The notes under the pieces were generated by a model, which was not told where the DNA came from, searched no databases, and worked only from the letters and a program-made list of their open reading frames with translations. Of a stretch of 64,000 nt of DNA, positions 1-8,684 are shown piece after piece. The stretch spans positions 124,001 to 188,000 of the forward strand of contig NZ_VDEZ01000006.1 in assembly GCF_017922435.1 (NCBI RefSeq). Reading direction: 5' to 3'. This DNA comes from Thalassospira sp. ER-Se-21-Dark. Lineage in GTDB: Bacteria; Pseudomonadota; Alphaproteobacteria; Rhodospirillales; Thalassospiraceae. Numbering within the stretch: the stretch's first letter is position 1; each line of letters starts with the position of its first letter. Made by a program: the position numbers and the translations under genes.

Positions 1-1024
1 TCGCCGGATCATGTTCAAGATCTTCGATAAAGATACCGTCCTTGGTGATCTTGCCCAGAATCTGACGGTCAGCCGAGCACGACACGCCCAGACCAACCGG
101 GCAGCTCGCACCATGACGCGGCAGACGGATCACACGCACATCGTGGCAGAAATACTTGCCACCAAACTGCGCACCGATGCCCATTTCGCGGGTCATCTGA
201 AGGATCTTCTGTTCCCATTCCAGATCACGATAGGCCTGACCATGATCGCCACCTTCGGTCGGAAGGTTATCGTAATAACGCGCCGATGCCATTTTCACGG
301 TCTTAAGGCACGCTTCCGCCGAAGTACCACCAATGACAACCGCCAGATGGTATGGCGGGCAGGCAGAGGTCCCAAGCGTGCGGATTTTTTCATCCAAAAA
401 TTTGCGCAGGCTTTCCGGGTTCAGCAGTGCCTTGGTCTGCTGGAACAGGAAGGTCTTGTTGGCAGACCCGCCACCCTTGGCCATGAACATGAATTTGTAT
501 TCATCGCCCTTGGTCGCATAGAGATCAATCTGTGCCGGAAGGTTCGAGCCGGTGTTCTTTTCCTCGAACATATTTTTCGGCGATACCTGCGAGAAGCGCA
601 GATTGTGTTTCTGATAGGCCTGCCAGATGCCCTTGGACAGGGCTTCTTCATCGGAACCATCGGTGATGACCTTGCCACCGCGCTTGCCCATGACAATGGC
701 CGTACCGGTATCCTGACACATCGGCAAAACGCCGCCCGATGCGATGGAGGCGTTTTTCAAAAGATCCATCGCCACGAACTTGTCATTCGGGGTGGCTTCT
801 TCGTCATCAAGGATTTTGCGCAACTGTTCGAGATGCCCCGGACGCAAAAGGTGCGAGCAATCAAAGAAAGCCTGAAGGGTCAGTTTCTCGATCGCCTCGG
901 GTTCGACTTTCAAATAGGTCTCGCCATTGACGTCAACGGTCGAAACACCCTCGTCCCCGATCTTGCGGTAAGGGGTGGTGTCCTTCCCCTGCTCAAACAT
1001 GGGTTTATAGACAAAATCACTCAT
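1..1024 (-). CDS. Fumarate hydratase, class I (C-terminus cut by window edge)
   Basis: Interconverts fumarate and malate in the TCA cycle using an oxygen-sensitive [4Fe-4S] cluster. Reading the minus strand from the ATG at 1024 gives 341 residues beginning [10 protein letters not shown] with no stop before the edge; class I enzymes are about 500-550 residues, so the C-terminal part lies outside. Cluster-type cysteines are visible in [17 protein letters not shown] and GASCPVGLG, together with the family segments [13 protein letters not shown] and AKGGGSANK. It is the FumA-like single-chain form. The family call is firm; which isozyme role it has cannot be told. Confidence 0.93.
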   Translation of the reverse strand, partial: MSDFVYKPMFEQGKDTTPYRKIGDEGVSTVDVNGETYLKVEPEAIEKLTLQAFFDCSHLLRPGHLEQLRKILDDEEATPNDKFVAMDLLKNASIASGGVLPMCQDTGTAIVMGKRGGKVITDGSDEEALSKGIWQAYQKHNLRFSQVSPKNMFEEKNTGSNLPAQIDLYATKGDEYKFMFMAKGGGSANKTFLFQQTKALLNPESLRKFLDEKIRTLGTSACPPYHLAVVIGGTSAEACLKTVKMASARYYDNLPTEGGDHGQAYRDLEWEQKILQMTREMGIGAQFGGKYFCHDVRVIRLPRHGASCPVGLGVSCSADRQILGKITKDGIFIEDLEHDPA

Positions 1025-1164
1025 CGGAAGGTTCTCGTCTCTCTCAAAAACAAGGTGGGTTTGTTCTTTGTGTGGCTGGTTTTAGCGCCAAATGGATCAA
1101 ATTGCCACGATACATTAGCGTAATACGCCCTGCCCCGGACGCGGGAAACATCAACGGGGATCAG

Positions 1165-1195
1165 GCAAAGAAAAAGGGCGGATCAAGCCCGCCCT
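1165..1195 (-). terminator. Rho-independent terminator after sspB
   Basis: On the minus strand AGGGCGG and CCGCCCT form a stem with a short loop, followed by a T-rich run (TTTTTCTTTG). It lies 10-40 bases beyond the sspB stop codon. Confidence 0.75.
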
Positions 1196-1204
1196 GTAAA
1201 TCTT

Positions 1205-1744
1205 CTATTTCTTACGGAACGCATCAAGTGCGATGACCTCGCCGGTTTCATTGGCATCCGGCTTTGGTTTTTTGCGCGATTTGGATGGCTCGGTCACGAG
1301 CGTCGGCGCACCGTCTTCGCCCTCAATCAGATCGGCATCAAGATCATCATCTTCATCATAGTCGAAATCTGCATCATCCATTTCTTCTTCGACACTGAAT
1401 GTCAGCATGAAGTTCGCGGACGGATCGACAAAGGCCAGCATCGCGTCATAGGGCACGACAACCGTGGTCGGCATGCCATCAAAGCTCATTCCGACCGAGA
1501 AGTGATCATCTTCGGATTTCAGATCCCAGAACCGATGTTGCAAGACAACCGTGATGTTGTCTGGATGCGCCTTGCGCTGACTTTCAGGCAGGGCCACACC
1601 GGGATGGTTGGTCTGGAACGTGATGTAATAGTGATGCTCTCCGAAAAGGCCCTCTTCGGCCACACGCGCGAGGATATCTTTCACCACACCGCGCAGCGCC
1701 TGGTCGACCATAAGATCGTAGCGGAATTCTTCCGGTTCTTGCAT
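1205..1744 (-). CDS. sspB: ClpXP adaptor SspB (alpha-proteobacterial type)
   Basis: Adaptor that tethers ssrA-tagged proteins to the ClpXP protease. The 179-residue product has an N-terminal globular tag-binding domain (about 1-120, with HHYYITFQTNHPGV and MPTTVVVPYDAMLAFVDP), an acidic Asp/Glu-rich linker (about 123-146) and a C-terminal tail ending VIALDAFRKK, which fits the ClpX-binding motif of SspB proteins. The start is the ATG at 1744, preceded by AGGA at good spacing; the frame extends upstream but without a better signal. Directly upstream on the same strand lies the tmRNA gene that makes the tag this protein recognises, and the two may be co-transcribed. Confidence 0.92.
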   Translation of the reverse strand: MQEPEEFRYDLMVDQALRGVVKDILARVAEEGLFGEHHYYITFQTNHPGVALPESQRKAHPDNITVVLQHRFWDLKSEDDHFSVGMSFDGMPTTVVVPYDAMLAFVDPSANFMLTFSVEEEMDDADFDYDEDDDLDADLIEGEDGAPTLVTEPSKSRKKPKPDANETGEVIALDAFRKK

Positions 1745-1899
1745 CAGTAATCCTGTATCTGGCGGAACCACCGGCAATGTCCAGCGCGTCCCGTCATTGT
1801 CATATAGCATCTCTGCACGCCAATTACATCTTGGCGTGTTTGATAATCACTCTATTCATAACGAAGCGGGAAAGAAATACAAGAGTGGGGCGTTCTGTT

Positions 1900-2211
1900 G
1901 CTAGGTGCCCCGTCCCCCACCAAATTACCGCTCCCGGCAATCGGAATTTCGCTTTGGTGCTAGTACCGCTTAGGCGGCAACAGCAACCGGAGCATTGTTG
2001 TCGTTTGCATTTACAAACATTGGCCCGATGCGGTGGTACCATGCCGAGCGCCCACATTGACTTTTACTGCTCACGTCGATCCTATTTCGGCCCCACGAAG
2101 ATTGTCTGAGTCGGACAACCGATAAATTTGGTGGAGCCGCCGGGTACCGCCCCCGGGTCCGTAAAGCCTATTCTGTCACGCAGTTTAGCGCCGTAGTCGG
2201 GTTGCCCCGAC
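1900..2211 (-). ncRNA. ssrA: tmRNA, two-piece circularly permuted form
   Basis: Rescues stalled ribosomes by adding a degradation tag. On the minus strand the acceptor piece comes first: a T-arm (CCGGG/CCCGG stem near 2137-2160) and the 3' end CGGCTCCACCA ending at 2129. After a spacer of about 35 bases comes the coding piece, starting GGGGCCG at 2094-2088, which pairs with CGGCTCC including the expected G-U third pair. The tag frame at 2008-1973 reads ANDNNAPVAVAA, with stop TAA at 1972-1970. The permuted order is typical of alphaproteobacteria. The outer ends are approximate: 2211 is inferred from the promoter and 1900 from where structure fades. Open frames that cross this region are chance. 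Confidence 0.92.
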
Positions 2212-2217
2212 AGCCCC

Positions 2218-2247
2218 TATATAGGTCAAACGCCCCCCGCTCCACAA
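2218..2247 (-). promoter_or_regulatory. Predicted promoter of the tmRNA gene
   Basis: On the minus strand TTGTGG (2247-2242) and TATATA (2223-2218) are separated by 18 bases, placing the start near 2211, just before the hairpin GTCGGGGCAACCCGAC of the acceptor piece. Confidence 0.5.
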
Positions 2248-2329
2248 GGGGAATCGGGAAATCTTTTTTTGGTTTTCCTCGGAACATTTCGGGGTCCGGG
2301 TAATGCACCATCGCCAGTTTTTGGCAAAG

Positions 2330-2905
2330 TCACACCCGACGGAAGGTATCGGGGTAATCAATGACAAGCCCCGCATCATCGATCTCAAGCTCTGCCGAGA
2401 AATTGCGAAACAGCCCCTCATAGCGATAACGACGATCCGGAATCAGACAGGTGTAACGTTGTGGCGCGCTACGTGGCAGAAAATCGCCCTCTATCTGACT
2501 TGGCAGTGGCACGTACGCCGCCGAAATATCACGCGCTTCGCCCTCGGCCAGCTTCAATCGTTTGATCGGAAGCATGTTTGTCGCGGGTGTTATCCCGATA
2601 TCGACATCGAAACATCCCGCCAAAGACGGCAGGGTCTGCTGCCCAATGCAGTCAAACCAGCTTCCCTTTCCATCCGAGGTCACATGCATCTGCGCCCCGC
2701 CGACATAACTTACCTTCACTTCACGGGTGGCAAACATCGCATCCGTCACCACAAGGTAAGACCCGCCATAATGACCATGCCGCGTCCCGACCACGACTCC
2801 TTCAAGCTCTATCCCGTCCGGATCTGACTGACAGACACAGTGTTCAAGACCGTTTCCATCCCAATCAACCCACTGAACAGTTTTTTGCAAAATCAACACT
2901 CCCAT
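2330..2905 (-). CDS. Putative glycolipid-binding (PF06475-like) protein
   Basis: About 191 residues from the ATG at 2905. The pattern WDGNGLEHC, then GVVVGTRHGHYGGSYLVVTD, VTSDGKGSWFDC, DVDIGITPATNMLPIKRL, and a C-terminal RRYRYEGLF...IDYPDTFRRV resembles the putative glycolipid-binding family known from Pseudomonas and many proteobacteria, whose function is poorly defined. No signal peptide or membrane segment is seen. The frame is open up to 3049, so a longer start is possible, but residues before MGVLILQKTVQW do not look like family sequence. The ribosome-binding site is weak. Transcribed divergently from thyA. Confidence 0.7.
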   Translation of the reverse strand: MGVLILQKTVQWVDWDGNGLEHCVCQSDPDGIELEGVVVGTRHGHYGGSYLVVTDAMFATREVKVSYVGGAQMHVTSDGKGSWFDCIGQQTLPSLAGCFDVDIGITPATNMLPIKRLKLAEGEARDISAAYVPLPSQIEGDFLPRSAPQRYTCLIPDRRYRYEGLFRNFSAELEIDDAGLVIDYPDTFRRV

Positions 2906-3099
2906 ACGGCAAACGTGCCCAAAATTCAGATAGTTGAGTATATCCACTGTTCTCAAGTTTACCTGACCTGTCCTGACACCTCCTGTCAGCAGAAACGGTT
3001 CAAATAACGGTCCGGCAAAGATCGGATGGCGTCGCTTGCCCGTGACCATCGACCTGACTATGCTGCGACAAAAGTGATTCTTAAAATGCAGGACTGAGC

Positions 3100-3894
3100 A
3101 TGCAGCAATATCTTGATCTGATGCGTCTGGTGCGTGACACCGGCACGCGCAAGGAAGACCGGACGGGTACTGGCACGGTTTCGATCTTTGGTCACCAGAT
3201 GCGCTTTGACCTTTCCAAGGGTTTCCCGCTGGTCACCACCAAAAAGCTGCATTTGAAATCGATCATTCATGAATTGCTGTGGTTCCTTGATGGCGACACC
3301 AACGTCAAATATCTGCAGGACAATGGTGTTCGCATCTGGAACGAATGGGCCGATGAAAATGGCGACCTTGGTCCGGTTTATGGTGGCCAGTGGCGTTCCT
3401 GGCGCGGGGCCAATGGCGAAACCATCGACCAGATCACCGGCCTGATTGACCAGATCAAAAACAATCCCGATTCCCGCCGCATGATTGTGTCGGCCTGGAA
3501 CGTTGCGGATGTGCCCAACATGGCGCTGCCGCCGTGTCACTGCCTGTTCCAGTTCTATGTCGCTGATGGCAAATTGTCCTGCCAGCTGTATCAGCGCAGT
3601 GCGGATATCTTCCTGGGTGTGCCATTCAACATCGCATCCTATGCGCTGCTGACCATGATGATTGCGCAGGTCTGTGATCTGGATGTTGGTGATTTTGTCC
3701 ATACCCTTGGCGATGCACACCTCTACACCAACCACCTTGATCAGGTCGAAGAACAGCTGTCGCGCGAACCCCGCCCGCTTCCGACCATGAAGATCAACCC
3801 GGCCGTCAAATCGATCTTTGATTTCAAGTATGATGATTTCGAACTGACCGGCTATGACCCGCATCCGCACATTGCCGGCAAGGTTGCTGTCTGA
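3100..3894 (+). CDS. thyA: Thymidylate synthase
   Basis: Converts dUMP to dTMP using 5,10-methylene-THF, leaving dihydrofolate. The 264 residues match the E. coli-type length. Visible are [17 protein letters not shown] near the N-terminus, the catalytic Cys146 in [23 protein letters not shown] and the folate/dUMP-contacting region GDAHLYTNH. The stop overlaps the folA start (TGATG), so the enzyme that produces dihydrofolate is translationally coupled to the one that reduces it. Confidence 0.97.
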   Translation: MQQYLDLMRLVRDTGTRKEDRTGTGTVSIFGHQMRFDLSKGFPLVTTKKLHLKSIIHELLWFLDGDTNVKYLQDNGVRIWNEWADENGDLGPVYGGQWRSWRGANGETIDQITGLIDQIKNNPDSRRMIVSAWNVADVPNMALPPCHCLFQFYVADGKLSCQLYQRSADIFLGVPFNIASYALLTMMIAQVCDLDVGDFVHTLGDAHLYTNHLDQVEEQLSREPRPLPTMKINPAVKSIFDFKYDDFELTGYDPHPHIAGKVAV

Positions 3895-4418
3895 TGGCAG
3901 GTCCCAAGATTGAACGGGTTGCCGTGGTTGCGGCGGCCGCCAATGGCGCAATTGGCAAGGATGGCTGGATGCCGTGGGAACTGCCCGAAGACCTCAAACG
4001 GTTCAAGGCGCTCACCCTTGGCAAACCGATGATCATCGGGCGCGTAACGTTCGAGGCAATCGGTCGTCCTCTTCCCAAACGCACATCGATTGTTGTGACC
4101 CGCGACACCGACTGGTCCTTTGACCACGAAAATGTGAGGGTTGCTCACACTATTGTAGAAGCCATTGAATTGGCGGACGAAATCGCCGTGCGCGATGGCG
4201 TCAATGAAGTGATCATTGGCGGAGGTGCGCAGATCTATCACCTCGCCCTGCCGTTCACGACACGTTACGAGCTGACCGAAGTCCATGCCGAGATCGAGGG
4301 CGACACCTTCCTTGATCCGCTGCCCGCTGATCAATGGCGTGAAACCAAGCGTCAGAAAATCGATAATCCTGACGGGCCGGATTACAGCTTTGTAACCCTG
4401 GATCGGATCGCCTCGTAA
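3894..4418 (+). CDS. folA: Dihydrofolate reductase
   Basis: Reduces dihydrofolate to tetrahydrofolate with NADPH. The 174 residues show the N-terminal VVAAAANGAIGKDGWMPWEL (substrate loop with the Trp and following acidic residue region), LGKPMIIGRVTFEAIGRPLP (NADPH site) and NEVIIGGGAQIYHLALP (second nucleotide-binding segment). It shares bases with the thyA stop, so the two form a coupled pair. Confidence 0.95.
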   Translation: MAGPKIERVAVVAAAANGAIGKDGWMPWELPEDLKRFKALTLGKPMIIGRVTFEAIGRPLPKRTSIVVTRDTDWSFDHENVRVAHTIVEAIELADEIAVRDGVNEVIIGGGAQIYHLALPFTTRYELTEVHAEIEGDTFLDPLPADQWRETKRQKIDNPDGPDYSFVTLDRIAS

Positions 4419-4491
4419 CCCCAAGTTTACCAGCAAATCACAAGCTCTTATTGATTTTGCGGCGCAGTCGGCCCATCTTCAAAGCAATTAC

Positions 4492-4506
4492 AGAACATTC
4501 GTTCCA
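4492..4506. promoter_or_regulatory. Candidate TetR-type operator (autoregulatory)
   Basis: AGAACATTCGTTCCA, with GAAC/GTTC half-sites, lies 30 bases before the TetR-family gene starting at 4536. Related sequences occur at 5917-5931 before the peroxiredoxin-like gene and at 15164-15178 between two GST genes. Binding is inferred. Confidence 0.4.
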
Positions 4507-4535
4507 AAGTATGGATCTGATCGAAGGAACTGCCA

Positions 4536-5117
4536 ATGCCACGGCCGCGTGCGTTTGATGAAGAAAGCGTTCTTGATAACGCCATGAACATCTTCTGGAG
4601 CAAGGGGTTTGAAGCAACCTCTATTCAGGATCTGGTCAATGAAACCGGCCTGAACCGGGCGAGCATGTATGCAAGCTTTGGCGACAAGAAGGCGTTGTTC
4701 CTGCGTGTCCTTGATCATTACAGCCAGAAAATCAGCACTGAACGCTTTGCCGATCTGCGCAATATCGAAGATGGCCGCGCCGCAATTGAAAAGACATTCC
4801 GTGACGCGGCCAAAACCGGCACCGCAGAAGGACGGCACAAAGGCTGCCTGATGGTGAATTCGGGCATGGAGCTTGCCCCGCACGACCCGGAAACGGCCGC
4901 GATCGCCCATCAGGCATTCCGTCGGGCCGAGGACACCTTTGCCGCCGCACTGAACCGCGCAATTGGTCAGGGCGAAATTGCCGAAGGCAAGAATGTCCGC
5001 GCCCTTGCGCGCTTTTTGGCCGGATCGTTTCAGGGGGTTCAACTGATGTCGCGCCGTGGTGCGGATCAGGAAACCTTGAACGACTATTGCGAAACTATTC
5101 TGGCCGCACTCGACTAA
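4536..5117 (+). CDS. TetR/AcrR-family transcriptional regulator
   Basis: A 193-residue one-component repressor-type protein. The N-terminal helix-turn-helix spans about residues 8-55 (AMNIFWSKGFEATSIQDLV, then LNRASMYASFGDKKALF). The ligand-binding part contains HKGCLMVNSGMEL, a Cys-bearing segment shared with electrophile- and aldehyde-responsive regulators of the NemR/AcuR kind, so Cys-based sensing is possible but unproven. AAGGAA lies 7 bases before the ATG. Neighbours (methyltransferase, peroxiredoxin-like protein, GST) suggest control of a detoxification set. Confidence 0.88.
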   Translation: MPRPRAFDEESVLDNAMNIFWSKGFEATSIQDLVNETGLNRASMYASFGDKKALFLRVLDHYSQKISTERFADLRNIEDGRAAIEKTFRDAAKTGTAEGRHKGCLMVNSGMELAPHDPETAAIAHQAFRRAEDTFAAALNRAIGQGEIAEGKNVRALARFLAGSFQGVQLMSRRGADQETLNDYCETILAALD

Positions 5118-5226
5118 ACCTGCGCGATTTTTCGTAACCGTTTCTGGTTGCGCATTGCGCTGCACTCCTTGATAGTCACGCGCTTGTTTCAATGCCCGCA
5201 CATCGGGTGCAAAAGCCGGATATATC

Positions 5227-5850
5227 ATGATACGCAGCGACACGTTCTGGGACTCTGCCGCCGAAAAATACGCCCGCAAACCGATCGGCAACGAGGCCGC
5301 CTATGCGCAAACCCTTGATCGCACGCGCGCCTATCTTTCCCCCGATCAGAACGTCCTTGAAATCGGGTGTGGGACTGGCACCACGGCCCTGAAACTTGCC
5401 CATAGTGTCGGGCATCTGACGGCCACCGATATTTCCGCACGCATGATCGAAATTGCCCAGGGCAAGGCCAAAGATCAGGCGACCAACAATGTCACCTTCG
5501 CCCAAAAGACGATTGATGATATCGCCCAAGGGGCAGAGCGCTTTGACGTGGTGCTTGGCTTTAACATCCTGCATTTGCTTGATCAGCCGGAAGACGCGAT
5601 TGCCGCCCTGCACAAGGTCATCAAGCCGGATGGCATGTTCATCACCAAAACACCCTGCCTTGGTGAAAAGCTTTGGTATCTCAAACCCCTGATCTGGGTC
5701 ATGCAGAAACTTGGCAAGGCGCCGCGCGTTCATTTTCTGAATTATGCCCGCCTTGAGGGCATGATCCACACTGCCGGGTTTGAGGTGATCGAAACCGGCT
5801 CCTATCCGGCCAGCACCGGATCACGCTTCATCGTCGCCAAGCGGGTATAA
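5227..5850 (+). CDS. Class I SAM-dependent methyltransferase
   Basis: A soluble 207-residue protein with the Rossmann-type SAM fold. Motif I is VLEIGCGTGTTAL (residues 43-55), followed by the acidic motif II region TATDIS (66-71), motif post-I FDVVLGFNILHLL, and PDGMFITKTPCL. The family resembles UbiE/UbiG-like methyltransferases, but the substrate cannot be read from sequence. It lies 110 bases after the TetR gene and is probably co-regulated with it. Confidence 0.85.
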   Translation: MIRSDTFWDSAAEKYARKPIGNEAAYAQTLDRTRAYLSPDQNVLEIGCGTGTTALKLAHSVGHLTATDISARMIEIAQGKAKDQATNNVTFAQKTIDDIAQGAERFDVVLGFNILHLLDQPEDAIAALHKVIKPDGMFITKTPCLGEKLWYLKPLIWVMQKLGKAPRVHFLNYARLEGMIHTAGFEVIETGSYPASTGSRFIVAKRV

Positions 5851-5916
5851 CAACACTTCCCGAGACAATATCCGCCATCACGGTTCGGTGATGGCGGTTC
5901 TTTATTGTTGATTTAT

Positions 5917-5931
5917 AGAATGATCGTTCCA
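5917..5931. promoter_or_regulatory. Candidate TetR-type operator before the peroxiredoxin-like gene
   Basis: AGAATGATCGTTCCA is a near-palindrome (GAAYGATCRTTC core) 44 bases before the start at 5975, related to the sites at 4492 and 15164. Confidence 0.45.
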
Positions 5932-5974
5932 TAATCATCTCCAATTAAACCTGACCCAAGTCATGAGGAACGAA

Positions 5975-6532
5975 ATGTCTGCAATTACCCCGCTGATGCC
6001 GCGCCAGAAGGTGCCATCCCTGTCCGTCCCGCTTGTTGGTGGCGGCACATGGTCGCTTGCCGACCAAAGCCCGGAAAACTTCACCATGGTTGTTTTCTAT
6101 CGCGGCCTGCATTGCCCGATCTGTGGAAAATACCTCAAGGACCTCGATACCAAGCTTGCAGACTTTGCCAAGCGCGGTGTGAACGTCGTCGTTGTATCAT
6201 CCGATGGCGAAGATCGCGCGACCGAGGCCAAGGCGAAATGGGAGCTTGAGAACGTTGATCTCGGCTATGGCCTTGATCTTGATAACGCACGCGAGTGGGG
6301 TCTTTATATCTCGACCTCAAATGGTGTGACCTCAAGCGGTTATGAGGAACCTGCCGTATTCTCTGAACCCGGGCTGTTTCTGGTGCGTCCGGATGGCACG
6401 CTTTATTTCGGCACCGTCCAGACCATGCCGTTTGCCCGTCCGGCATTCGATCAGATCCTTGGCGCGCTTGATTTCGTGATTGCCAAAAACTATCCGGCAC
6501 GCGGCGAAGTGATTGATCATACCAATCCCTAA
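5975..6532 (+). CDS. Peroxiredoxin-like (AhpC/TSA, thioredoxin-fold) protein
   Basis: 185 residues with the AhpC/TSA fold: VPSLSVPLVGGGTWSLAD (N-terminal strands), MVVFYRGLHCPICGKYL with Cys47 and Cys50 as a CxxC active site, VNVVVVSSDGEDRA, and SEPGLFLVRPDGTLYFG. It belongs to the peroxiredoxin-like family whose CPIC centre sits where classical peroxiredoxins have a single peroxidatic Cys. Likely role: thiol-dependent reduction of peroxides or protein disulfides in the cytoplasm. The ATG at 5975 is chosen because GAGGA precedes it; an ATG four codons earlier has no such site. Confidence 0.85.
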   Translation: MSAITPLMPRQKVPSLSVPLVGGGTWSLADQSPENFTMVVFYRGLHCPICGKYLKDLDTKLADFAKRGVNVVVVSSDGEDRATEAKAKWELENVDLGYGLDLDNAREWGLYISTSNGVTSSGYEEPAVFSEPGLFLVRPDGTLYFGTVQTMPFARPAFDQILGALDFVIAKNYPARGEVIDHTNP

Positions 6533-6560
6533 GCCCACGACCAAAAGCCGATAAAATGCC

Positions 6561-6597
6561 AAAGGGCCGGTTCCAAAGCGCAGGAACCAGCCCTTTT
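6561..6597. terminator. Bidirectional terminator between peroxiredoxin-like and GST genes
   Basis: AAAGGGCCGGTTCC and GGAACCAGCCCTTTT form a long stem with A-runs on one side and T-runs on the other, serving both convergent genes. Confidence 0.8.
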
Positions 6598-6624
6598 ATT
6601 CCTCATACAATTGAATCGGTACAA

Positions 6625-7263
6625 CTAACCCGCAATTGCAGCGGCAAAATGCGGTGCATCCAGTTCCTGTGCACGCTGATAGGCCGGGCGGGCATCAATC
6701 CGGGCGATGTAGGCCTCGAATTCCGGATATTTCGGCAGAATGCCGAACATGCAGCCAAACCGAATGGTCGAACCAAACACCACATCAACGGTAGTGAAGT
6801 TCTTCCCCATCAGCCACGGGTCGGCCTTGCCAACAAAATCGACCAGAATGGGCACCAGCGTCTCCCAGTCACGATAGGAATTCTGGCTGCTGTCTTCTGC
6901 CGTGTACTGGCGCACGCGGTCGATCATGGCCGGTTCGATGGTAGACGGTGAAAAGAACAGCCAGCGCAGATATTCACCGCGTTTCGGATCATCCAATGCC
7001 GGGGCCAGGCCGGCCTCAGGATACAGATCGGCCAGATAGCAGCAAATGGCGGCAGCCTCGGTTATAACCGTGTCGCCATGCACAATGGTTGGCACCTTGC
7101 CAAGCGGATTGAGGGCCAGGAATTCCGGTGTTTGCCCTTCGCCACCCCGGATGTCGACAAGTTTGACATCAAACGGAATGCCCAGTTCCTGCAACATCCA
7201 ATGTACGGTACCGCTGCGTGACGGTACGGCGTGATAAAAGGTCAAGTTCCGCTGTGATGGCAT
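6625..7263 (-). CDS. Glutathione S-transferase family protein
   Basis: 212 residues. The N-terminal thioredoxin-like domain has FYHAVPSRSGTVHWMLQELG (glutathione site region), NPLGKVPTIV (cis-Pro) and ITEAAAICCYLADLYPEAGL; the C-terminal all-helical domain has KNFTTVDVVFGSTIRFG with the structural Asp. It conjugates or reduces electrophiles with glutathione; substrate unknown. The ATG at 7263 is preceded by AGGAG 8 bases upstream. It is the first of three GST-fold genes within 10 kb. Confidence 0.9.
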   Translation of the reverse strand: MPSQRNLTFYHAVPSRSGTVHWMLQELGIPFDVKLVDIRGGEGQTPEFLALNPLGKVPTIVHGDTVITEAAAICCYLADLYPEAGLAPALDDPKRGEYLRWLFFSPSTIEPAMIDRVRQYTAEDSSQNSYRDWETLVPILVDFVGKADPWLMGKNFTTVDVVFGSTIRFGCMFGILPKYPEFEAYIARIDARPAYQRAQELDAPHFAAAIAG

Positions 7264-7434
7264 TCTTAAGGCTCCTGCGTTTGCGCGTGTGATTATGTTT
7301 GAAATCCGGCGGCAATTTCCCCTTGTTTCCCAACAATGTAAATCGCCCAGTACGCAGGCTCCTGACAGCAGCGTGGCAGGAGAGCGCAAGGACATTCCGT
7401 GGCCTGATCAATCGACCCTAGAATAATCGGCGGA

Positions 7435-8214
7435 TTAATCGTCGCGGTCTGATCTCTTGCGCGTGCGCAGCACGATCCACCCTGCCACAAGTGTCAGCAA
7501 GGCCATGCCAAACCATGTCAGCGCATAGCTGAGATGGTTATTGGGGAAGCGGATTTTTGTCAGACCACCCAGCGGGAGTTTGGCCGGGTTTTCCACCCCG
7601 TCAGCATCAATGAAATAGGGCGCGACGTTTATTGGATCGAGGCCACGCTTGGTTGCCATCGCATGCACATCGCGTGAGTACCAACGTTCCTCGCTTGGCA
7701 CGTTGTCGCGTATGAAGGTGCCAACAGGCTCGTTGATGCGAAGCAGGCCAGTCACGGTGACTTCGCCCTCGACCATGCCCTCCGTCCGCGTATCGGGATC
7801 ACGCTTTTCGGTTGGAACAAAGCCGCGGTTGATCAAGACAATCGTGCCGTCATCCCGCATCAGCGGTGTCAGAACCCAATAGCCCGCCCCGTAATCAGTG
7901 GCAGTATAAACCTGCGTTTCAAGATCGTTGCGATAGGTGCCCGTCACGCTGACCTTGCGGTATTCATCACGCGCCCGACTGATATTTTCCCAGTCATTAC
8001 GTACCGGTGCCGCCACCGCATCGCCATGAACACGCGCTTCAACCCGCTCGATCAGATCAAGCTTCCAGGCCCGACGCTCGACCTGCCAATATCCAAGGCC
8101 ACAGAACCCGGAAAACAGGATAGCCGCCAGCATCAGGACAACAATCCGGGTTGCCATGGAGGGGCCCTTTTTCGGGTTATCAGTTGCGTGGGCGGAAACG
8201 TGGTCGTCGGACAT
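7435..8214 (-). CDS. SURF1-family oxidase assembly protein
   Basis: Membrane protein that assists haem insertion into haem-copper oxidases. 259 residues with the SURF1 layout: a transmembrane segment at about 24-43, a large periplasmic domain (GYWQVERRAWKLDLI, VYTATDYGAGYWVLTPL, VLINRGFVP) and a second transmembrane segment near the C-terminus (NNHLSYALTWFGMAL). It follows cyoD as the last gene of the cyo operon, so it probably serves the bo3 quinol oxidase. An in-frame TTG five codons upstream is less likely than the ATG at 8214. No haem O synthase (cyoE) is in the window. Confidence 0.9.
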   Translation of the reverse strand: MSDDHVSAHATDNPKKGPSMATRIVVLMLAAILFSGFCGLGYWQVERRAWKLDLIERVEARVHGDAVAAPVRNDWENISRARDEYRKVSVTGTYRNDLETQVYTATDYGAGYWVLTPLMRDDGTIVLINRGFVPTEKRDPDTRTEGMVEGEVTVTGLLRINEPVGTFIRDNVPSEERWYSRDVHAMATKRGLDPINVAPYFIDADGVENPAKLPLGGLTKIRFPNNHLSYALTWFGMALLTLVAGWIVLRTRKRSDRDD

Positions 8215-8303
8215 GCCGGGTTCTTTCAAAAGGCAATCTGGTGAAACAAAAAGGGCGCGATCCCCCTAAAGGTATCGCGCCCCCTTCACATATCAAGCAG
8301 TCC

Positions 8304-8684
8304 CTAGCCGAAGCTCGGGATCATGTCGTGATCCATCTGCGGCATCATGTTGGTGTTTAGGTGATACATCACCCACAGCGACCCGGCGATGGCAATCGCA
8401 ACGATCACAAGGGTAAAGATCAGCGCCAGGAAGTTCCAGCCACCTTCGGATTTGGTGTTCATGTGCAGGAAAAAGACCATATGCACAATGATCTGGACAA
8501 CACCAAGCCCCATCACCCAAAGGGCGGTTGCGACCTTGCTGTCCAGAACACCGTCCATGACAAGCCAGAACGGGATCGCGGTCAGAATGACCGAGAGGAC
8601 AAACCCGATCACATAGCTTTTATAGGTGCCATGTGAGGCCCCACCATCATGATGGTCATCATGTGCGTGTGAATGTGCGCTCAT
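8304..8684 (-). CDS. cyoD: Cytochrome o ubiquinol oxidase subunit IV
   Basis: 126 residues with a His-rich N-terminus (HSHAHDDHHDGG) and three transmembrane helices, matching CyoD (SYVIGFVLSVILTAIPFWLVM; FFLHMN after helix 2). This small subunit helps assemble the CuB centre of subunit I. Its start overlaps the cyoC stop by four bases. Confidence 0.95.
   Translation of the reverse strand: MSAHSHAHDDHHDGGASHGTYKSYVIGFVLSVILTAIPFWLVMDGVLDSKVATALWVMGLGVVQIIVHMVFFLHMNTKSEGGWNFLALIFTLVIVAIAIAGSLWVMYHLNTNMMPQMDHDMIPSFG

Noticed and set aside
11..1123. Long plus-strand reading frame opposite fumarase
   Set aside because: The minus strand encodes a clear class I fumarase with cluster cysteines; the plus frame has no recognisable domain and arises from codon bias.
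1777..2109. Small frames on both strands over 1777-2109
   Set aside because: The region is the tmRNA gene; the frames cross RNA structure and have no protein similarity.
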